From Enterobacter sp. kpr-6 (GTDB taxonomy: Bacteria; Pseudomonadota; Gammaproteobacteria; Enterobacterales; Enterobacteriaceae): a stretch of 64,000 nt of DNA. The stretch is taken from assembly GCF_900116015.1 (NCBI RefSeq), contig NZ_FOYH01000004.1, forward strand, positions 186,001 to 250,000, read 5' to 3'. A program made the translations under genes and the position numbers. Shown piece by piece: positions 39,512-48,836 of this stretch. The notes beneath the pieces were generated by a model. It ran no database searches, was not told the origin of the DNA, and worked only from the letters and a program-made list of their open reading frames with translations. The first letter of the stretch is position 1, and each line of letters starts with the position of its first letter.

Positions 39512-42500
39512 TTAAAAGCCGATATTGACGCGGATCATCACCATCTGATCCCGCGTGCGGCTGTCGTCCAGCCCCAGCGTGCCCTGATAAGCGAGGCCTG
39601 GCGTGACGTTGTCAGACAGCAGGAAATCGACCCCTGTACCCAACGTCATGGTTTGCTGGGCTTGCTCATAGAGCGGCAATCGCCAGGTGTCATCACCCAC
39701 ATCGGCGTAGCCCACCCTTGCGCTGTTGTCCTCATTCAGCTTCTGCGAGTACTCCAGACGGCCCTGGAAATTGGCGACGCCCCAGTCAAAGGAAACGCGA
39801 TGTTCACCGCGCAAACCCACGCTGGTTTCAAACTGGGAAAAAGAGTGCGCGGCGAAAGCCAAACTGTTATATCCCGCGCCGGTTTCAGCGTAGCCATCAA
39901 GCCAGGTGCGGTAGTATTGCAGGCGAGCATAAGGTGAGAGGAGGCTGTCCTGCGTCAGGAACTCGTAGCCGGAAATCAGCGCGCCAAACGCCTGATGACC
40001 TGAGCGATTGCCTCGCGCCCAGGCGCTGTCGCCGCTGACGGCACGGGTAGAATCAAAACTCAGCCGACTCATTCCCATCAGCCCATCAACAAACCAGGCG
40101 TCAGGGTGATAACTGCCGTACAGCGCCGTGCTGAATGCCCGGCCATTGCTGCGTGAACCTTCATCCCCGATGTCGCTGACATCACGTCCAAAGCCAATAC
40201 CTAAGCCGCCGGTGAAGGATTCGGTAAAGCGGTAATCGACGCCTGTCGTGATGCCAACGGTGGTATGGCTAAACCGTATGCCGTCGGCATTGTCGTTACC
40301 AAAATCGACGTACCCGCCCGTCCAGTAGGAGAGCCGGGTCGCTTCCTGACGCGTGGACAGCGGGAGCACAGGTGCCAGCGGCGTCGCCGCCGTCTCATCG
40401 GGCCTGTTTTTCTGCCGGGGTTCGGTGATGTGCATCCGGCTTTCTGCGCTACGTTCAGGCCGTGAGTAAGGCATCATAAAACGAATACCCGACAGGTCGG
40501 ATGGCAGGCTTGCATCGCTATGCAGCTTTTCCAGACGGTCGCTGAAATTGCGAATTTGCGCGCGGGCAAAATTTTGCGCAGCCTGATTTTGCGCGCTAAT
40601 CAGACCTGTCACCTCTGCATCTTTCGACGGATCGGGGCGACCGGCGATGGTCAGGGTGATATTCGCCGGTTGACTGGTGCCATAAGCGCTTTTCAGCACA
40701 TAGCGAAGAACAACCGTACCGCTTGCTTGCGGATCGGCGGTGAAGGTCATCTGGTAATTGCTGCCGGAAGTATGCAGCGAGGCGGTGCCCTGCTCTTTTT
40801 CTGGCTGACTCAGCAGGCTTGCGCCGGTAAACGGGCCTCCCGTCGCCTTTTCCGTGAGGTTGATGGTCACCGATTTACCCGCGCTGACGGAGGCGCTGTA
40901 GTCAGCCCCGGTGGGCGCGCCAGGGTTAATAACTAGCGTATAGCGGGCAGACTTCGTGTTCCCAGCCGCATCCGTCGCCGTCAGCGTAAAGCTTGTGCGA
41001 CCGGCAGCGTCTGGCACGCCATGAATCTGCCCGTCGGTAAAGGACAGCCCTTTGGGAAGCGTACCGGATAACTGCCAGCGATACGGCACAGTGCCGCCTG
41101 ACGCGGTGAACGCCTGAAGGTAAGTCTGACCTGCCACGCCCGGCGGCAGCTGAGCGCTTGCCGGAAGTAAAGCGAGATCGTTCGAGGTGACGTTCAGGGA
41201 AACGGTCGCCGGCAATGAGGCGCCGGATACGCCCGTGACGCGGTAAGTGAAGCTGTCCTGACCCGAATAATCGCTGAAGGGGGTATAGAGGATCCTCAGC
41301 CCGGAAACCACAGCGGTGCCATGGGCAGGGGGAGTCACAATGGCGATGGAGGTCACTGCCCCTTTAATGGCCAGCGGGATCGCATACGCTTTCGCCCCGG
41401 CGGTTACCGTCGTGGTCACCTCGCCAGCTACGGGAACCTCGGCGTTAATCAGCAATGAATAGTTCACCGTACCGGTCACCCCCTGGCTATCGGTGGCTGT
41501 CACCTGGAAGGCATAATGGCCGGAGGTGAGCGGTATGCCGGAAATCAGGCCCGTGCTGGCTTCCAGCGACAGTCCTGCGGGTAATGCGCTCGTCTTCCAG
41601 CTGTAGGGCGACGCCCCGCCTGAAACAGCCACGCGTTGCGACCATGCCGTACCGGTCGTGGCGGCAGGCAGCGCGCCTGTTGCCGGGGTGACGATCATCG
41701 CCGGTGAACTCACGGTGATGGTTACCGTGGCGGGGGCGGATGTTCCGCTGCTGTTGCTGGCCGTATAGGTAAAGCTATCGATTCCTGAGTAGCCGGGTGC
41801 GGGCGTATAGATAATGGCGTTGCCCTGCGCTACCGCGCTGCCGTGAGAGGGGGCACTGACAACGTTCACTGTTGATGGGGTTCCGCCGGAGAAAACCAGC
41901 GGCACCGGCGTGCTGCTGCCGGGGTTTACCGTTACCGAAACATGACCCGCATTCGGGATCGCATCGCCTGCTTCAAACGAGTAGCTGACGGTTCCGGTTG
42001 CGCCATGGGCATCAGTCACGGTGACCTGGAACACCACGTAACCTGCGGCGGCAGGCGTACCGGAAAGCACGCCGGTAGCGCTATTCAGCGATAGCCCCGC
42101 AGGTAATCCGCTGGCGTGCCAGACGTAAGGCGCAGCGCCTCCGTTGACCGTCAAATTCTGTGACCAGTGGGCGCCTGACGTGGCTTTAGGGAGCGCGCCC
42201 GCAGCAGGCGTAATAATCAGCTGCGGCGTGCTGACCGTCAGCGTCACCGTCGCCGGTGCGGAGGTCCCGCTACTGTTGCTGGCGGTATAGGTAAAGCTGT
42301 CGGCGCCTGAATACCCCGGAGCCGGGGTGTAGGTGATGACGGTGCCGTTGGCGATGGCGCTGCCGTGCGACGGGGGGCTGGCGACGTTTACCGCCGTGGC
42401 GGGGCCGCCGGAGAGCGCCAGCACGATGGGACTGCTGGTATCAGGATTAACGGTCGCCGACACATTACCCGCAACAGGCGCTGCGTCGCCTACCGTTAAT

Positions 42501-44275
42501 GAATAATTAACCGTCTTCGTTGCGCCGTATCTGTCCGTCGCGGTTATCTGGAACAGCGCATTCCCGGCCGCTGCGGGCGTTCCGTTCAGCACCCCTGTCG
42601 TGGCATTCAGGGTGAGGCCAGCCGGCAGGCCACTCGCGCTCCAGGTGTAAGGCGCGGTCCCGCCGGAGACGGAAAAGCCCTGCGTCCAGGCGTTCCCGGC
42701 AATCGCCGCAGGCAAAGCGCCCTGCGCGGGCGCTATCGTCAGGGCAGGCGCGGTAACCGTGACGGTCACCGTGCCGGACGCCGAGGTTCCGGCGCTATTA
42801 GTGGCGGTATAGGTAAAGCTGTCGGGACCGGAATACCCCGATGTCGGGGTGTAGGTAATAAGCGTGCCGCTGACGACCGCCGCACCGTGTGACGGCGGGC
42901 TGGCGATAGCGATGCCGGTCGCCGTTCCGCCTGAGAGGTTGAGCGGAACGGGGACGCTGCTGTCGGCACTGACGATTAATGACACATTGCCCGCAATGGG
43001 CGCGGCCTCATTGACCACTAAGCTATAAATCACACTCCCCGTTACGCCATAGGCATCGGTTGCATTGACCTGAAACACATAACTTCCCGCCGCAGCAGGC
43101 ATTCCATTCAGTACGCCGGTGGTCGCGTTGAGCGACAGTCCCTGAGGCAGCGAGCTGGAATGCCATGTATAAGGCGCGGTGCCTCCGCTCACCGTCAGGT
43201 TTTGCGACCAGAGGTTGCCTGCGGTCGCCGCGCTAAGCGCGCCAGAAGAGGGGGTGAACTGGAGCGTGGGCGGAATGACGTTGATTGTCACCGTGGCGAG
43301 TGCCGAGCTCCCGCCGCTATTGCTCGCGGTATAAGTAAAGAAATCGCTGCCGGAAAAACCGGCTGTCGGGCTGTAACTGAGGGTCGTGCCTGAAAGGGTT
43401 ATCGTTCCGTGCTGAGGCAATGTCACCACCGAGATGGATGTTGCCGCGCCGCCACTCAGCGCAAGCGGTACGGTCGTGCTGGCGCTATTGGCTAAAACGT
43501 TAATGCTGGAGCTGGCCGCCACTGGCGACGCCCCCGCGCGCGTCACCGTTATCGTGTAGGTTTTTAGGGTGCCATCCTGGGCCGTGACCACAATCGGGAT
43601 GATTGTGTCACCACCCGCCAGCAAACTGATATCTGACGAAGTCGAACCCGAAGCGACCGCAGAACCCTTGACCGTAACGGTGGCGTGACTCTCATTCACG
43701 ACGGGCGTCACGTAAACCGAGGTCACGCTGTTTGCGACAGAGGCCGTATAGCCGGTGTTGCCTGCGCTAAATGAGGGCGACAGCGTGCCAGCAGACAGGG
43801 TTAAACCTGACAGGGTGGCATCATCTGAATCAGCAGACACGCCCGTGCAACTGAACGTCAGCCCACTGATTTGACTCTTTGTCGTCGAGGCTCTGATCCG
43901 CAGGCCGTTGGTGGCAAGATCACCGGTCGTCAGGCTCAGCGTAACGCTATGAGGGGTTGAGCTTGTCGCGTTAGCCGCGTTATAGGTTTGAAACCGATTC
44001 TGTGTATAGGTGGTAAAACCGATACTGTCCGCCGACGATGTCGGCGTGCCGACCGCCGCGCCGCTGTCGGTAAAACTGATGGTCAGGGTATCTCCCGTCT
44101 GGAAATCCGAAGCGGGGTAGCTATTGGTGTTAAAAGCAAGAGACGTTGAACCCGAGAGCGCATTAATCGCCAGACATCCATTCGACAGGGCAAGCGCGGA
44201 AAAAGCCGGGAAAATCGTAAGAATAAATAAAATAAAGCCCGAATATATCCGCCAGGCCCAAGAGGTCTTCCCCAT
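39512..44275 (-). CDS. Autotransporter (type Va) with tandem Ig-like repeats
   Basis: 1587 residues. A signal peptide (about 1-30) precedes an N-terminal beta domain (about 31-150) and a cadherin-like beta-sandwich domain (about 153-245). Five alternating pairs follow: a Big_9-type unit (PPSHG...YTPxxGYSGxDSFTYTASNSSG) and a He_PIG-type unit (GGTAPYTWxASGLPAGLSLN). A sixth, decayed unit and a helical linker (NQAAQNFARAQIRNFSDRLEKLH) lead to a C-terminal 12-strand beta-barrel (about 1318-1587) ending in NIGF. The passenger is thus a long rod on the cell surface, typical of adhesins. First gene of the three-gene cluster, 152 bp after a copy of the sgrR 3' end. The tandem repeats are also strong DNA repeats. 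Confidence 0.88.
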   Translation of the reverse strand: MGKTSWAWRIYSGFILFILTIFPAFSALALSNGCLAINALSGSTSLAFNTNSYPASDFQTGDTLTISFTDSGAAVGTPTSSADSIGFTTYTQNRFQTYNAANATSSTPHSVTLSLTTGDLATNGLRIRASTTKSQISGLTFSCTGVSADSDDATLSGLTLSAGTLSPSFSAGNTGYTASVANSVTSVYVTPVVNESHATVTVKGSAVASGSTSSDISLLAGGDTIIPIVVTAQDGTLKTYTITVTRAGASPVAASSSINVLANSASTTVPLALSGGAATSISVVTLPQHGTITLSGTTLSYSPTAGFSGSDFFTYTASNSGGSSALATVTINVIPPTLQFTPSSGALSAATAGNLWSQNLTVSGGTAPYTWHSSSLPQGLSLNATTGVLNGMPAAAGSYVFQVNATDAYGVTGSVIYSLVVNEAAPIAGNVSLIVSADSSVPVPLNLSGGTATGIAIASPPSHGAAVVSGTLITYTPTSGYSGPDSFTYTATNSAGTSASGTVTVTVTAPALTIAPAQGALPAAIAGNAWTQGFSVSGGTAPYTWSASGLPAGLTLNATTGVLNGTPAAAGNALFQITATDRYGATKTVNYSLTVGDAAPVAGNVSATVNPDTSSPIVLALSGGPATAVNVASPPSHGSAIANGTVITYTPAPGYSGADSFTYTASNSSGTSAPATVTLTVSTPQLIITPAAGALPKATSGAHWSQNLTVNGGAAPYVWHASGLPAGLSLNSATGVLSGTPAAAGYVVFQVTVTDAHGATGTVSYSFEAGDAIPNAGHVSVTVNPGSSTPVPLVFSGGTPSTVNVVSAPSHGSAVAQGNAIIYTPAPGYSGIDSFTYTASNSSGTSAPATVTITVSSPAMIVTPATGALPAATTGTAWSQRVAVSGGASPYSWKTSALPAGLSLEASTGLISGIPLTSGHYAFQVTATDSQGVTGTVNYSLLINAEVPVAGEVTTTVTAGAKAYAIPLAIKGAVTSIAIVTPPAHGTAVVSGLRILYTPFSDYSGQDSFTYRVTGVSGASLPATVSLNVTSNDLALLPASAQLPPGVAGQTYLQAFTASGGTVPYRWQLSGTLPKGLSFTDGQIHGVPDAAGRTSFTLTATDAAGNTKSARYTLVINPGAPTGADYSASVSAGKSVTINLTEKATGGPFTGASLLSQPEKEQGTASLHTSGSNYQMTFTADPQASGTVVLRYVLKSAYGTSQPANITLTIAGRPDPSKDAEVTGLISAQNQAAQNFARAQIRNFSDRLEKLHSDASLPSDLSGIRFMMPYSRPERSAESRMHITEPRQKNRPDETAATPLAPVLPLSTRQEATRLSYWTGGYVDFGNDNADGIRFSHTTVGITTGVDYRFTESFTGGLGIGFGRDVSDIGDEGSRSNGRAFSTALYGSYHPDAWFVDGLMGMSRLSFDSTRAVSGDSAWARGNRSGHQAFGALISGYEFLTQDSLLSPYARLQYYRTWLDGYAETGAGYNSLAFAAHSFSQFETSVGLRGEHRVSFDWGVANFQGRLEYSQKLNEDNSARVGYADVGDDTWRLPLYEQAQQTMTLGTGVDFLLSDNVTPGLAYQGTLGLDDSRTRDQMVMIRVNIGF

Positions 44276-44426
44276 GGCTTAATGACTCCAGAATGAATTA
44301 GGATTATTCCCATTCCGTCACTTTACCATAACGCACTGTTTACATTTAAGTGCCATTAATCATAGGAATACTCCCTCTTTTCGGGCCATTAACGGCGAAT
44401 AGCCGTAAAAATCTCTGTCGTTGCCC

Positions 44427-44621
44427 TCAGGGATCCGGCGGCGCGAACCACGCCGATTTAAAATCAAACCACCCCAGCGTATTCATGTGCAGGCCGCGCA
44501 TACTGCGCTGGCCGTTGAGCGTCAGCCAGTGGTAGATCAACGGCACGATGGCTTTTCCTGCCAGCATCTGCTGGCACCACGCGGCCAGATTCATCTCGCC
44601 GCGTGGTGCCATTGCGTGGCG
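44427..44621 (-). pseudogene. Second copy of the sgrR 3' end (last about 60 codons)
   Basis: From 44431 the sequence matches the true sgrR tail (from 56742) over about 172 bp with eight substitutions, then diverges by a 2-base length change and ends in the shared ATTGCGTGGCGT. Translated it gives [20 protein letters not shown] and ends [13 protein letters not shown], the SgrR C-terminus, with TGA instead of TAA. There is no start or upstream part, because the homology stops where the iutA relic begins. Together the two copies form direct repeats around the 12.3-kb segment 44.6-56.7 kb. The divergence suggests that one copy came from another lineage and was not made by a recent duplication. 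Confidence 0.88.
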
Positions 44622-44791
44622 TTTAAACGCACGCCGTCGACCATCACCATCATTGAACGACCACGCATATTCATACCGTAATTGGTACGCCTCTGGCTGC
44701 TGACATCCATACCGGGGATCAACTCCGTCAGCACTTCTTTCAGCTCTTTACCGCCCTGAACCTGCTGTTCAATTTCAGCCGGATCAATCAG
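44622..44791 (-). pseudogene. Relic of an IutA-type siderophore receptor (plug domain)
   Basis: About 57 codons open on the minus strand and cut at both ends. They read [20 protein letters not shown], then [20 protein letters not shown], then [16 protein letters not shown]. This is the N-terminal plug of TonB-dependent receptors and is closest, from memory, to the aerobactin receptor IutA (AELEQQIQGGKELKDALAQL ... [11 protein letters not shown]). At the 3' side it runs directly into the sgrR tail copy after GVRLN; at the 5' side it is overrun by the SDR gene, whose last codons overlap it. No other receptor or aerobactin gene is present. Confidence 0.85.
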
Positions 44792-45557
44792 TCAGAAAAG
44801 GGGAACGTTGCTGCGCCTGAGTGAGAAATTGCTGCGCATCTTCACCTGCGGCGGTGTACAGCGGGGTATTTTGATCGTTAGCCGCGGCAAAAATGGCTTC
44901 CGCCACATCTCCCTCGTGCGTCACGGGTGAATGGGCATTGCCAGCCGCCTGGATAAATTCATTCACCAGGTTTTCATAGTCTGGATCGTCCCGCCCGCCA
45001 AAATACGCCTGCGCATTTTCGCCAAACTTCGTTTCGGGCGAACGGCCCGGTAACACGACGTGAACGCGAATACCAAATGGCCTGACTTCGATGGCTAATG
45101 ATTCGCTCCACGCATTCAGCGCCGCTTTACTGGCACGATAAAGCCCAATCAGCGGCATCGCTTTGGTGGTCACGGACGAAGAAACATTGATGATCACCCC
45201 TGATTTTCTCTCTCTCATCAACGGGAGAAACGCCTGAGTTAGTGACAGTGTGCCCAGGACATTGGTGTTCATTAATTGCTGCGCGGTTGTCAGGGGAGTC
45301 AGTTCAACGGGGACCGCTGCGCCAAGACCGGCGTTATTGACCAGCAGGTCAATCGTGCCAGCCTTTTTCACCACATCCGCAATGCTGTCCGTAGAAGTGA
45401 TATCCAGCGGCAATATCGTCAGCCTGTCGCTTTCAGGGAAAAGCGTCGCATCCGGCGTTCTCATTGTGGCAATGACATCCCAGCCTTTAGCTAAAAAAAG
45501 TTTTGCTGTTGCCAGCCCAAAACCTGAAGAACATCCGGTAATCAGTGCAGTCGCCAT
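44784..45557 (-). CDS. Short-chain dehydrogenase/reductase
   Basis: A 257-residue NAD(P)-dependent oxidoreductase of the classical SDR type. The nucleotide site is TGCSSGFG (residues 7-14), followed by NNAGLG. The active-site Ser is in INVSSSVTTKAMPLIG and the Tyr/Lys pair in YRASK. I set the start at MATALITG (45557) with AGAGAGG upstream; the longer frame would run through the divergent regulator's promoter and start. It faces away from an AraC-family gene that probably controls it. The 3' end overlaps the iutA relic. Substrate unknown. Confidence 0.88.
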   Translation of the reverse strand: MATALITGCSSGFGLATAKLFLAKGWDVIATMRTPDATLFPESDRLTILPLDITSTDSIADVVKKAGTIDLLVNNAGLGAAVPVELTPLTTAQQLMNTNVLGTLSLTQAFLPLMRERKSGVIINVSSSVTTKAMPLIGLYRASKAALNAWSESLAIEVRPFGIRVHVVLPGRSPETKFGENAQAYFGGRDDPDYENLVNEFIQAAGNAHSPVTHEGDVAEAIFAAANDQNTPLYTAAGEDAQQFLTQAQQRSPFLTD

Positions 45558-45651
45558 GGTCAATCCTCTCTGTGGGTTAGTGCAGCCATCATAGCCACCC
45601 ACGACTGGACAATATATAATCAGAAATCCACTTTTATTGAGAGAGAGTCCA

Positions 45652-46572
45652 GTGTCAGATCCGTTAACCGATATTGTTGCTTTGCTCAACCCCAGGCCAA
45701 CGCGTGCAAAACTTGTTGAGGGGGCAGGGAAGTGGCGGGTTCTCCGCGAGTCTTCCGGAGAGGCGTTTTACTGTGCCGTGCTGCAAGGCGAATGCCTGAT
45801 GAGCATTAACGGTAAAGCTCCCACTTTGCTTGTTGCCGGTGATTTTGTTCTGATCCCCGCCACGTACACATTTGAAAACACCAGTGCGGGAACTGCTCCG
45901 CCTGTTGGCATTACGGTGCCCACGCTCCTTGGCGACGGGCACGTAAGAATTGGCTCAACCACGGGGCCGGCTGAATTTCTCATGAATGTGGGTCACTGTG
46001 AGTTCGACACGCCGGACAAACAGCTTATCGTTGCTTTGCTCCCCAATGAGATCCTGATTAAAGGGCAGCGTCGTTTCGTCACTTTGTTTGAACTGCTGCT
46101 CGATGAAAGCCGGACCCGGCGACCGGGGCGTGATGCGGTATTGATGCATCTTTTGCAACTGTTGCTGGTGGAGGCGCTGCGCAGTGATCCCGAACTGTCG
46201 AATACGGCAGGTATCCTGAAAGGGTTACAACATGAAAAGATCGCCACTGCGCTGCATCTCATTCATGAAAACCCCGGCGCTGACTGGCAAATAGCGCAGC
46301 TCGCCCGGGATTGCGCGATGTCCCGATCCTCTTTTTTTGCCGTATTCAGCGAGACGGTCGGCATGTCTCCCATGCAATATCTGCTCTTCTGGCGAATGTC
46401 GTTAGCCAGGAAAGCCCTGATGAGCGGCAAGGATAAAATCGAACAGATTGCCTTCCGCACAGGTTACCAGTCTGCGAGTGCGTTCAATGTCGCATTCACA
46501 AAATACGCAGGCATGCCGCCGGGCGAATTTCGACGCCGGACTGCGGCTGACCGAACAGCGGAAGCTCTCTGA
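45652..46572 (+). CDS. AraC-family regulator with cupin_6 domain
   Basis: 306 residues from a GTG at 45652, which has GAGAGAG upstream; a TTG 15 nt earlier is possible. The N-terminal AraC-binding-like cupin_6 domain (about 5-185) has GDFVLIPATYTFE and the PGRDAVLMHLLQLLLVEALR block. The C-terminal double helix-turn-helix has WQIAQLARDCAMSRSSFFAV and IEQIAFRTGYQSASAFNVAF. It is divergent from the SDR gene, 94 bp apart, the usual layout for a regulator and its target. Effector unknown. Confidence 0.88.
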   Translation: MSDPLTDIVALLNPRPTRAKLVEGAGKWRVLRESSGEAFYCAVLQGECLMSINGKAPTLLVAGDFVLIPATYTFENTSAGTAPPVGITVPTLLGDGHVRIGSTTGPAEFLMNVGHCEFDTPDKQLIVALLPNEILIKGQRRFVTLFELLLDESRTRRPGRDAVLMHLLQLLLVEALRSDPELSNTAGILKGLQHEKIATALHLIHENPGADWQIAQLARDCAMSRSSFFAVFSETVGMSPMQYLLFWRMSLARKALMSGKDKIEQIAFRTGYQSASAFNVAFTKYAGMPPGEFRRRTAADRTAEAL

Positions 46573-46600
46573 AAGTGAAGGATTCGAATGAGAGAAACAC

Positions 46601-47083
46601 TCAGGTTTCCAGGGCAGCAAGGATAGCCGCTTCCATTTTCTCCGGGGAAGTGATTGGTGCAAAACGCCTGAGCGGTCTGCCGTCGCGCCCGACCAGGAAC
46701 TTTGTGAAGTTCCATTTGATCCGCCCACCCAGCACGCCGGGCAATTCGTCTTTCAGGTAACGAAACAGCGGGTGCGTTGCGCTGCCGTTGACCTCCACTT
46801 TCTCAAACATCGGGAAGCTCACGCCGTAGTTAATGTGGCAGGTCTGCGCAATGTCGTCGGCTCCACCGGGTTCTTGCTTACCGAACTGGTTGCAGGGGAA
46901 ACCCAGCACCACCAGCCCCTGAGCGGCGTACTTTTTGTAGAGCGTTTCAAGGCCGGCGTATTGCGGTGTGAAACCACAATGGCTGGCAGTATTCACCACC
47001 AGAACCAGCTTCCCCGCATAGTCGGCCATAGAGACGGGCTGCCCACGCAGGCTGGTGGCAGTCAGTTGATGAAAGGTAGTCAT
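46601..47083 (-). CDS. Glutathione peroxidase-family thiol peroxidase
   Basis: A 160-residue cytosolic peroxidase of the GPx superfamily. The peroxidatic Cys36 is in NTASHCGFTPQY, VLGFPCNQFGKQEPG supplies the Gln and a second Cys, and KWNFTKFLV supplies the Trp-Asn pair. Cys in place of selenocysteine is typical of bacterial members, which usually use thioredoxin or glutathione. GAGG precedes the ATG. It converges on the AraC-family gene. Related to E. coli BtuE but shorter and distinct. Confidence 0.92.
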   Translation of the reverse strand: MTTFHQLTATSLRGQPVSMADYAGKLVLVVNTASHCGFTPQYAGLETLYKKYAAQGLVVLGFPCNQFGKQEPGGADDIAQTCHINYGVSFPMFEKVEVNGSATHPLFRYLKDELPGVLGGRIKWNFTKFLVGRDGRPLRRFAPITSPEKMEAAILAALET

Positions 47084-47328
47084 GTCGCAAACCTCAAAGC
47101 AGAACCCTTTTCAGCGTTCTGGATTATAGAATCTGATCTTTAATACGTCTGTTTATGGCACAAAGCAAACACGCTACCTGAACTGAAAGTCGGCTATGAG
47201 CGAAAGCGGCATTCAGAGATGAAGGCTGATACGGGGATTTACCGCAAAGAATAAGATGACTGCGTGATGGGGTTTTCTGATACGAAACAGCGCGACCTCT
47301 GGCCGCGCTGTTTGAGCATTTACGAATA

Positions 47329-48348
47329 TTATTCCAGATGCTTATGTAATGCTGCACCCGCCTGCTCCAGCGCAGTTTTTACAGTGGGCTCCTGACTTAA
47401 CGGGTTCAGCAGCCCATAGTCATGGATCATACCGTTGTAGCGTGTCACGGTCACAGGCACACCGGCGGCATCCAGCTTGCGGCCAAACGCTTCACCTTCG
47501 TCGCGCAGAACATCCAGTTCCGCCGTCTGGATTAAGGTTTGCGGGAATCCTTTCAGCTGTTCCGTGGTGGCCCGCAGCGGGGAGGCAAGAATATTATTAC
47601 GGTCTGACGCGCTGGTGGTGTAGTTATCCCAGAACCATTTCATCATGTTTTTCGTCAGGAAATAGCCGTTTTCGTAACGGTTATAGGATGCGTTATCAAA
47701 ATTCGCATCAGTTACCGGCCACAGCATCACGTTATAACGGATCTTCGGCCCGTTAAACTGTTTAGCCTGCAGCGCCACGGAAGCTACCATATTCCCCCCG
47801 ACGCTGTTACCGACCAGGCCCAGACGGCTGCCATCTACACCAATTTCCTGACCGTGTTCAGCCACCCATTTGGTTGCTTCATATGCCTGGTTAATTGCGA
47901 CAGGGAAGTGAGCTTCCGGTGACGGTGTGTAGTCCACATATACCGCAGCCGCGCCGGATGAACGAACCAGATCACGGATAAGACGTTCATGAGTCGGGAA
48001 ATCTCCCAGTACCCAGCCGCCGCCATGGAAGAACATGAATACAGGAAGGGTGCCGGTAGCGTTGTCCGGTTTCACGATTTTCAGCTTTATGGATTGCCCG
48101 TTTACCGTGATGATTTTTTCTGAAACCTGCGCAGATGGCAGCGTAACGCCCTTCTGTGCCCCAACCAGTACCTGACGGGCCTCCTGCGGAGTCATTTGTT
48201 CCATGGGCTTGCCGTTACCTGAGTTCAGCACGTTGAGAAATGCCTGCACTCCGGCCGTAGGAGCGGGAAGGTTGACCGGTGTTTCGGAAGCCACAGCGGT
48301 GGCGGATGCGAAAAGAGCAGAAGTCAGGACAGCGGATACGGTTTTCAT
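47329..48348 (-). CDS. Exported alpha/beta-hydrolase (HSL-type esterase)
   Basis: 339 residues. A signal peptide (MKTVSAVLTSALFASATAVA, then SET) places it in the periplasm. Hormone-sensitive-lipase family: the oxyanion motif is HGGGW at 108-112 and the nucleophile S182 is in GNSVGG. The acid is probably in AELDVLRDEG and the histidine in MIHDYGLLN. It should cleave short acyl esters. Divergent from a MarR-family gene across a 525-bp gap with repeated motifs, so MarR control is likely. Confidence 0.9.
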   Translation of the reverse strand: MKTVSAVLTSALFASATAVASETPVNLPAPTAGVQAFLNVLNSGNGKPMEQMTPQEARQVLVGAQKGVTLPSAQVSEKIITVNGQSIKLKIVKPDNATGTLPVFMFFHGGGWVLGDFPTHERLIRDLVRSSGAAAVYVDYTPSPEAHFPVAINQAYEATKWVAEHGQEIGVDGSRLGLVGNSVGGNMVASVALQAKQFNGPKIRYNVMLWPVTDANFDNASYNRYENGYFLTKNMMKWFWDNYTTSASDRNNILASPLRATTEQLKGFPQTLIQTAELDVLRDEGEAFGRKLDAAGVPVTVTRYNGMIHDYGLLNPLSQEPTVKTALEQAGAALHKHLE

Positions 48349-48432
48349 GATTAAGCCTCGTTAGATGTGTGTTGATTGTATTATTCAGTTGAGCGCCGGT
48401 TGTTTTCGGTATCTATCTTGTGTGCATAATGC

Positions 48433-48465
48433 TTGCACGCAATATTCTTTCAGTCAAACATTATT
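48433..48465 (+). repeat. 33-bp direct repeat, copy 1
   Basis: Starts TTGCACGCAATATTCTTTC and ends AAACATTATT. It matches the copy at 48804 at 29 of 33 positions. It lies 85 bp upstream of the esterase start. Confidence 0.7.
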
Positions 48466-48675
48466 CTTCCATCTTTTTTGGATATCTTTGTTTCCATTAA
48501 TTAAATCTTATAAATCAGTTGATTAGCAGGGACTCCATTCTCGCTATTCATCCGCCCGATGAAATTTGGGCGCGCCAAAAATTTCTCTTCAAAGCAATCG
48601 ACACAGATTAGGGGCGGGTAATCCCCCTTTGTCTGCCTGGTTAACGCGGAAGCTAAAGTTCACTGGTCTCCGTCA

Positions 48676-48717
48676 CGTTGAATATAAAAGTAAGTGATCA
48701 CTTATATAAATACAACG
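48676..48717. promoter_or_regulatory. Palindromic operator-like element, copy 1
   Basis: 42 bp framed by CGTTG and CAACG around a perfect AAGTGATCACTT (48692-48703), with AT-rich flanks. An inverted near-copy is found at 49520-49562, on the other side of marR. Size and symmetry fit a binding site for a dimeric or tetrameric MarR or TetR protein. Confidence 0.6.
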
Positions 48718-48803
48718 ACTATTTTATGAAAAGTTTTCAGGGGTTATGTGAAGGGGCGGCGGCAGTGGAGGATAAGCGGTCCGCTAACATTGATGAATTA
48801 AAC

Positions 48804-48836
48804 TTGCGCGCAATATTCTTTCTATCAAATATTATT
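48804..48836 (+). repeat. 33-bp direct repeat, copy 2
   Basis: Starts TTGCGCGCAATATTCTTTC and ends AAATATTATT. It ends 37 bp before the marR start, so it could hold promoter or operator elements for this gene. Confidence 0.7.
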
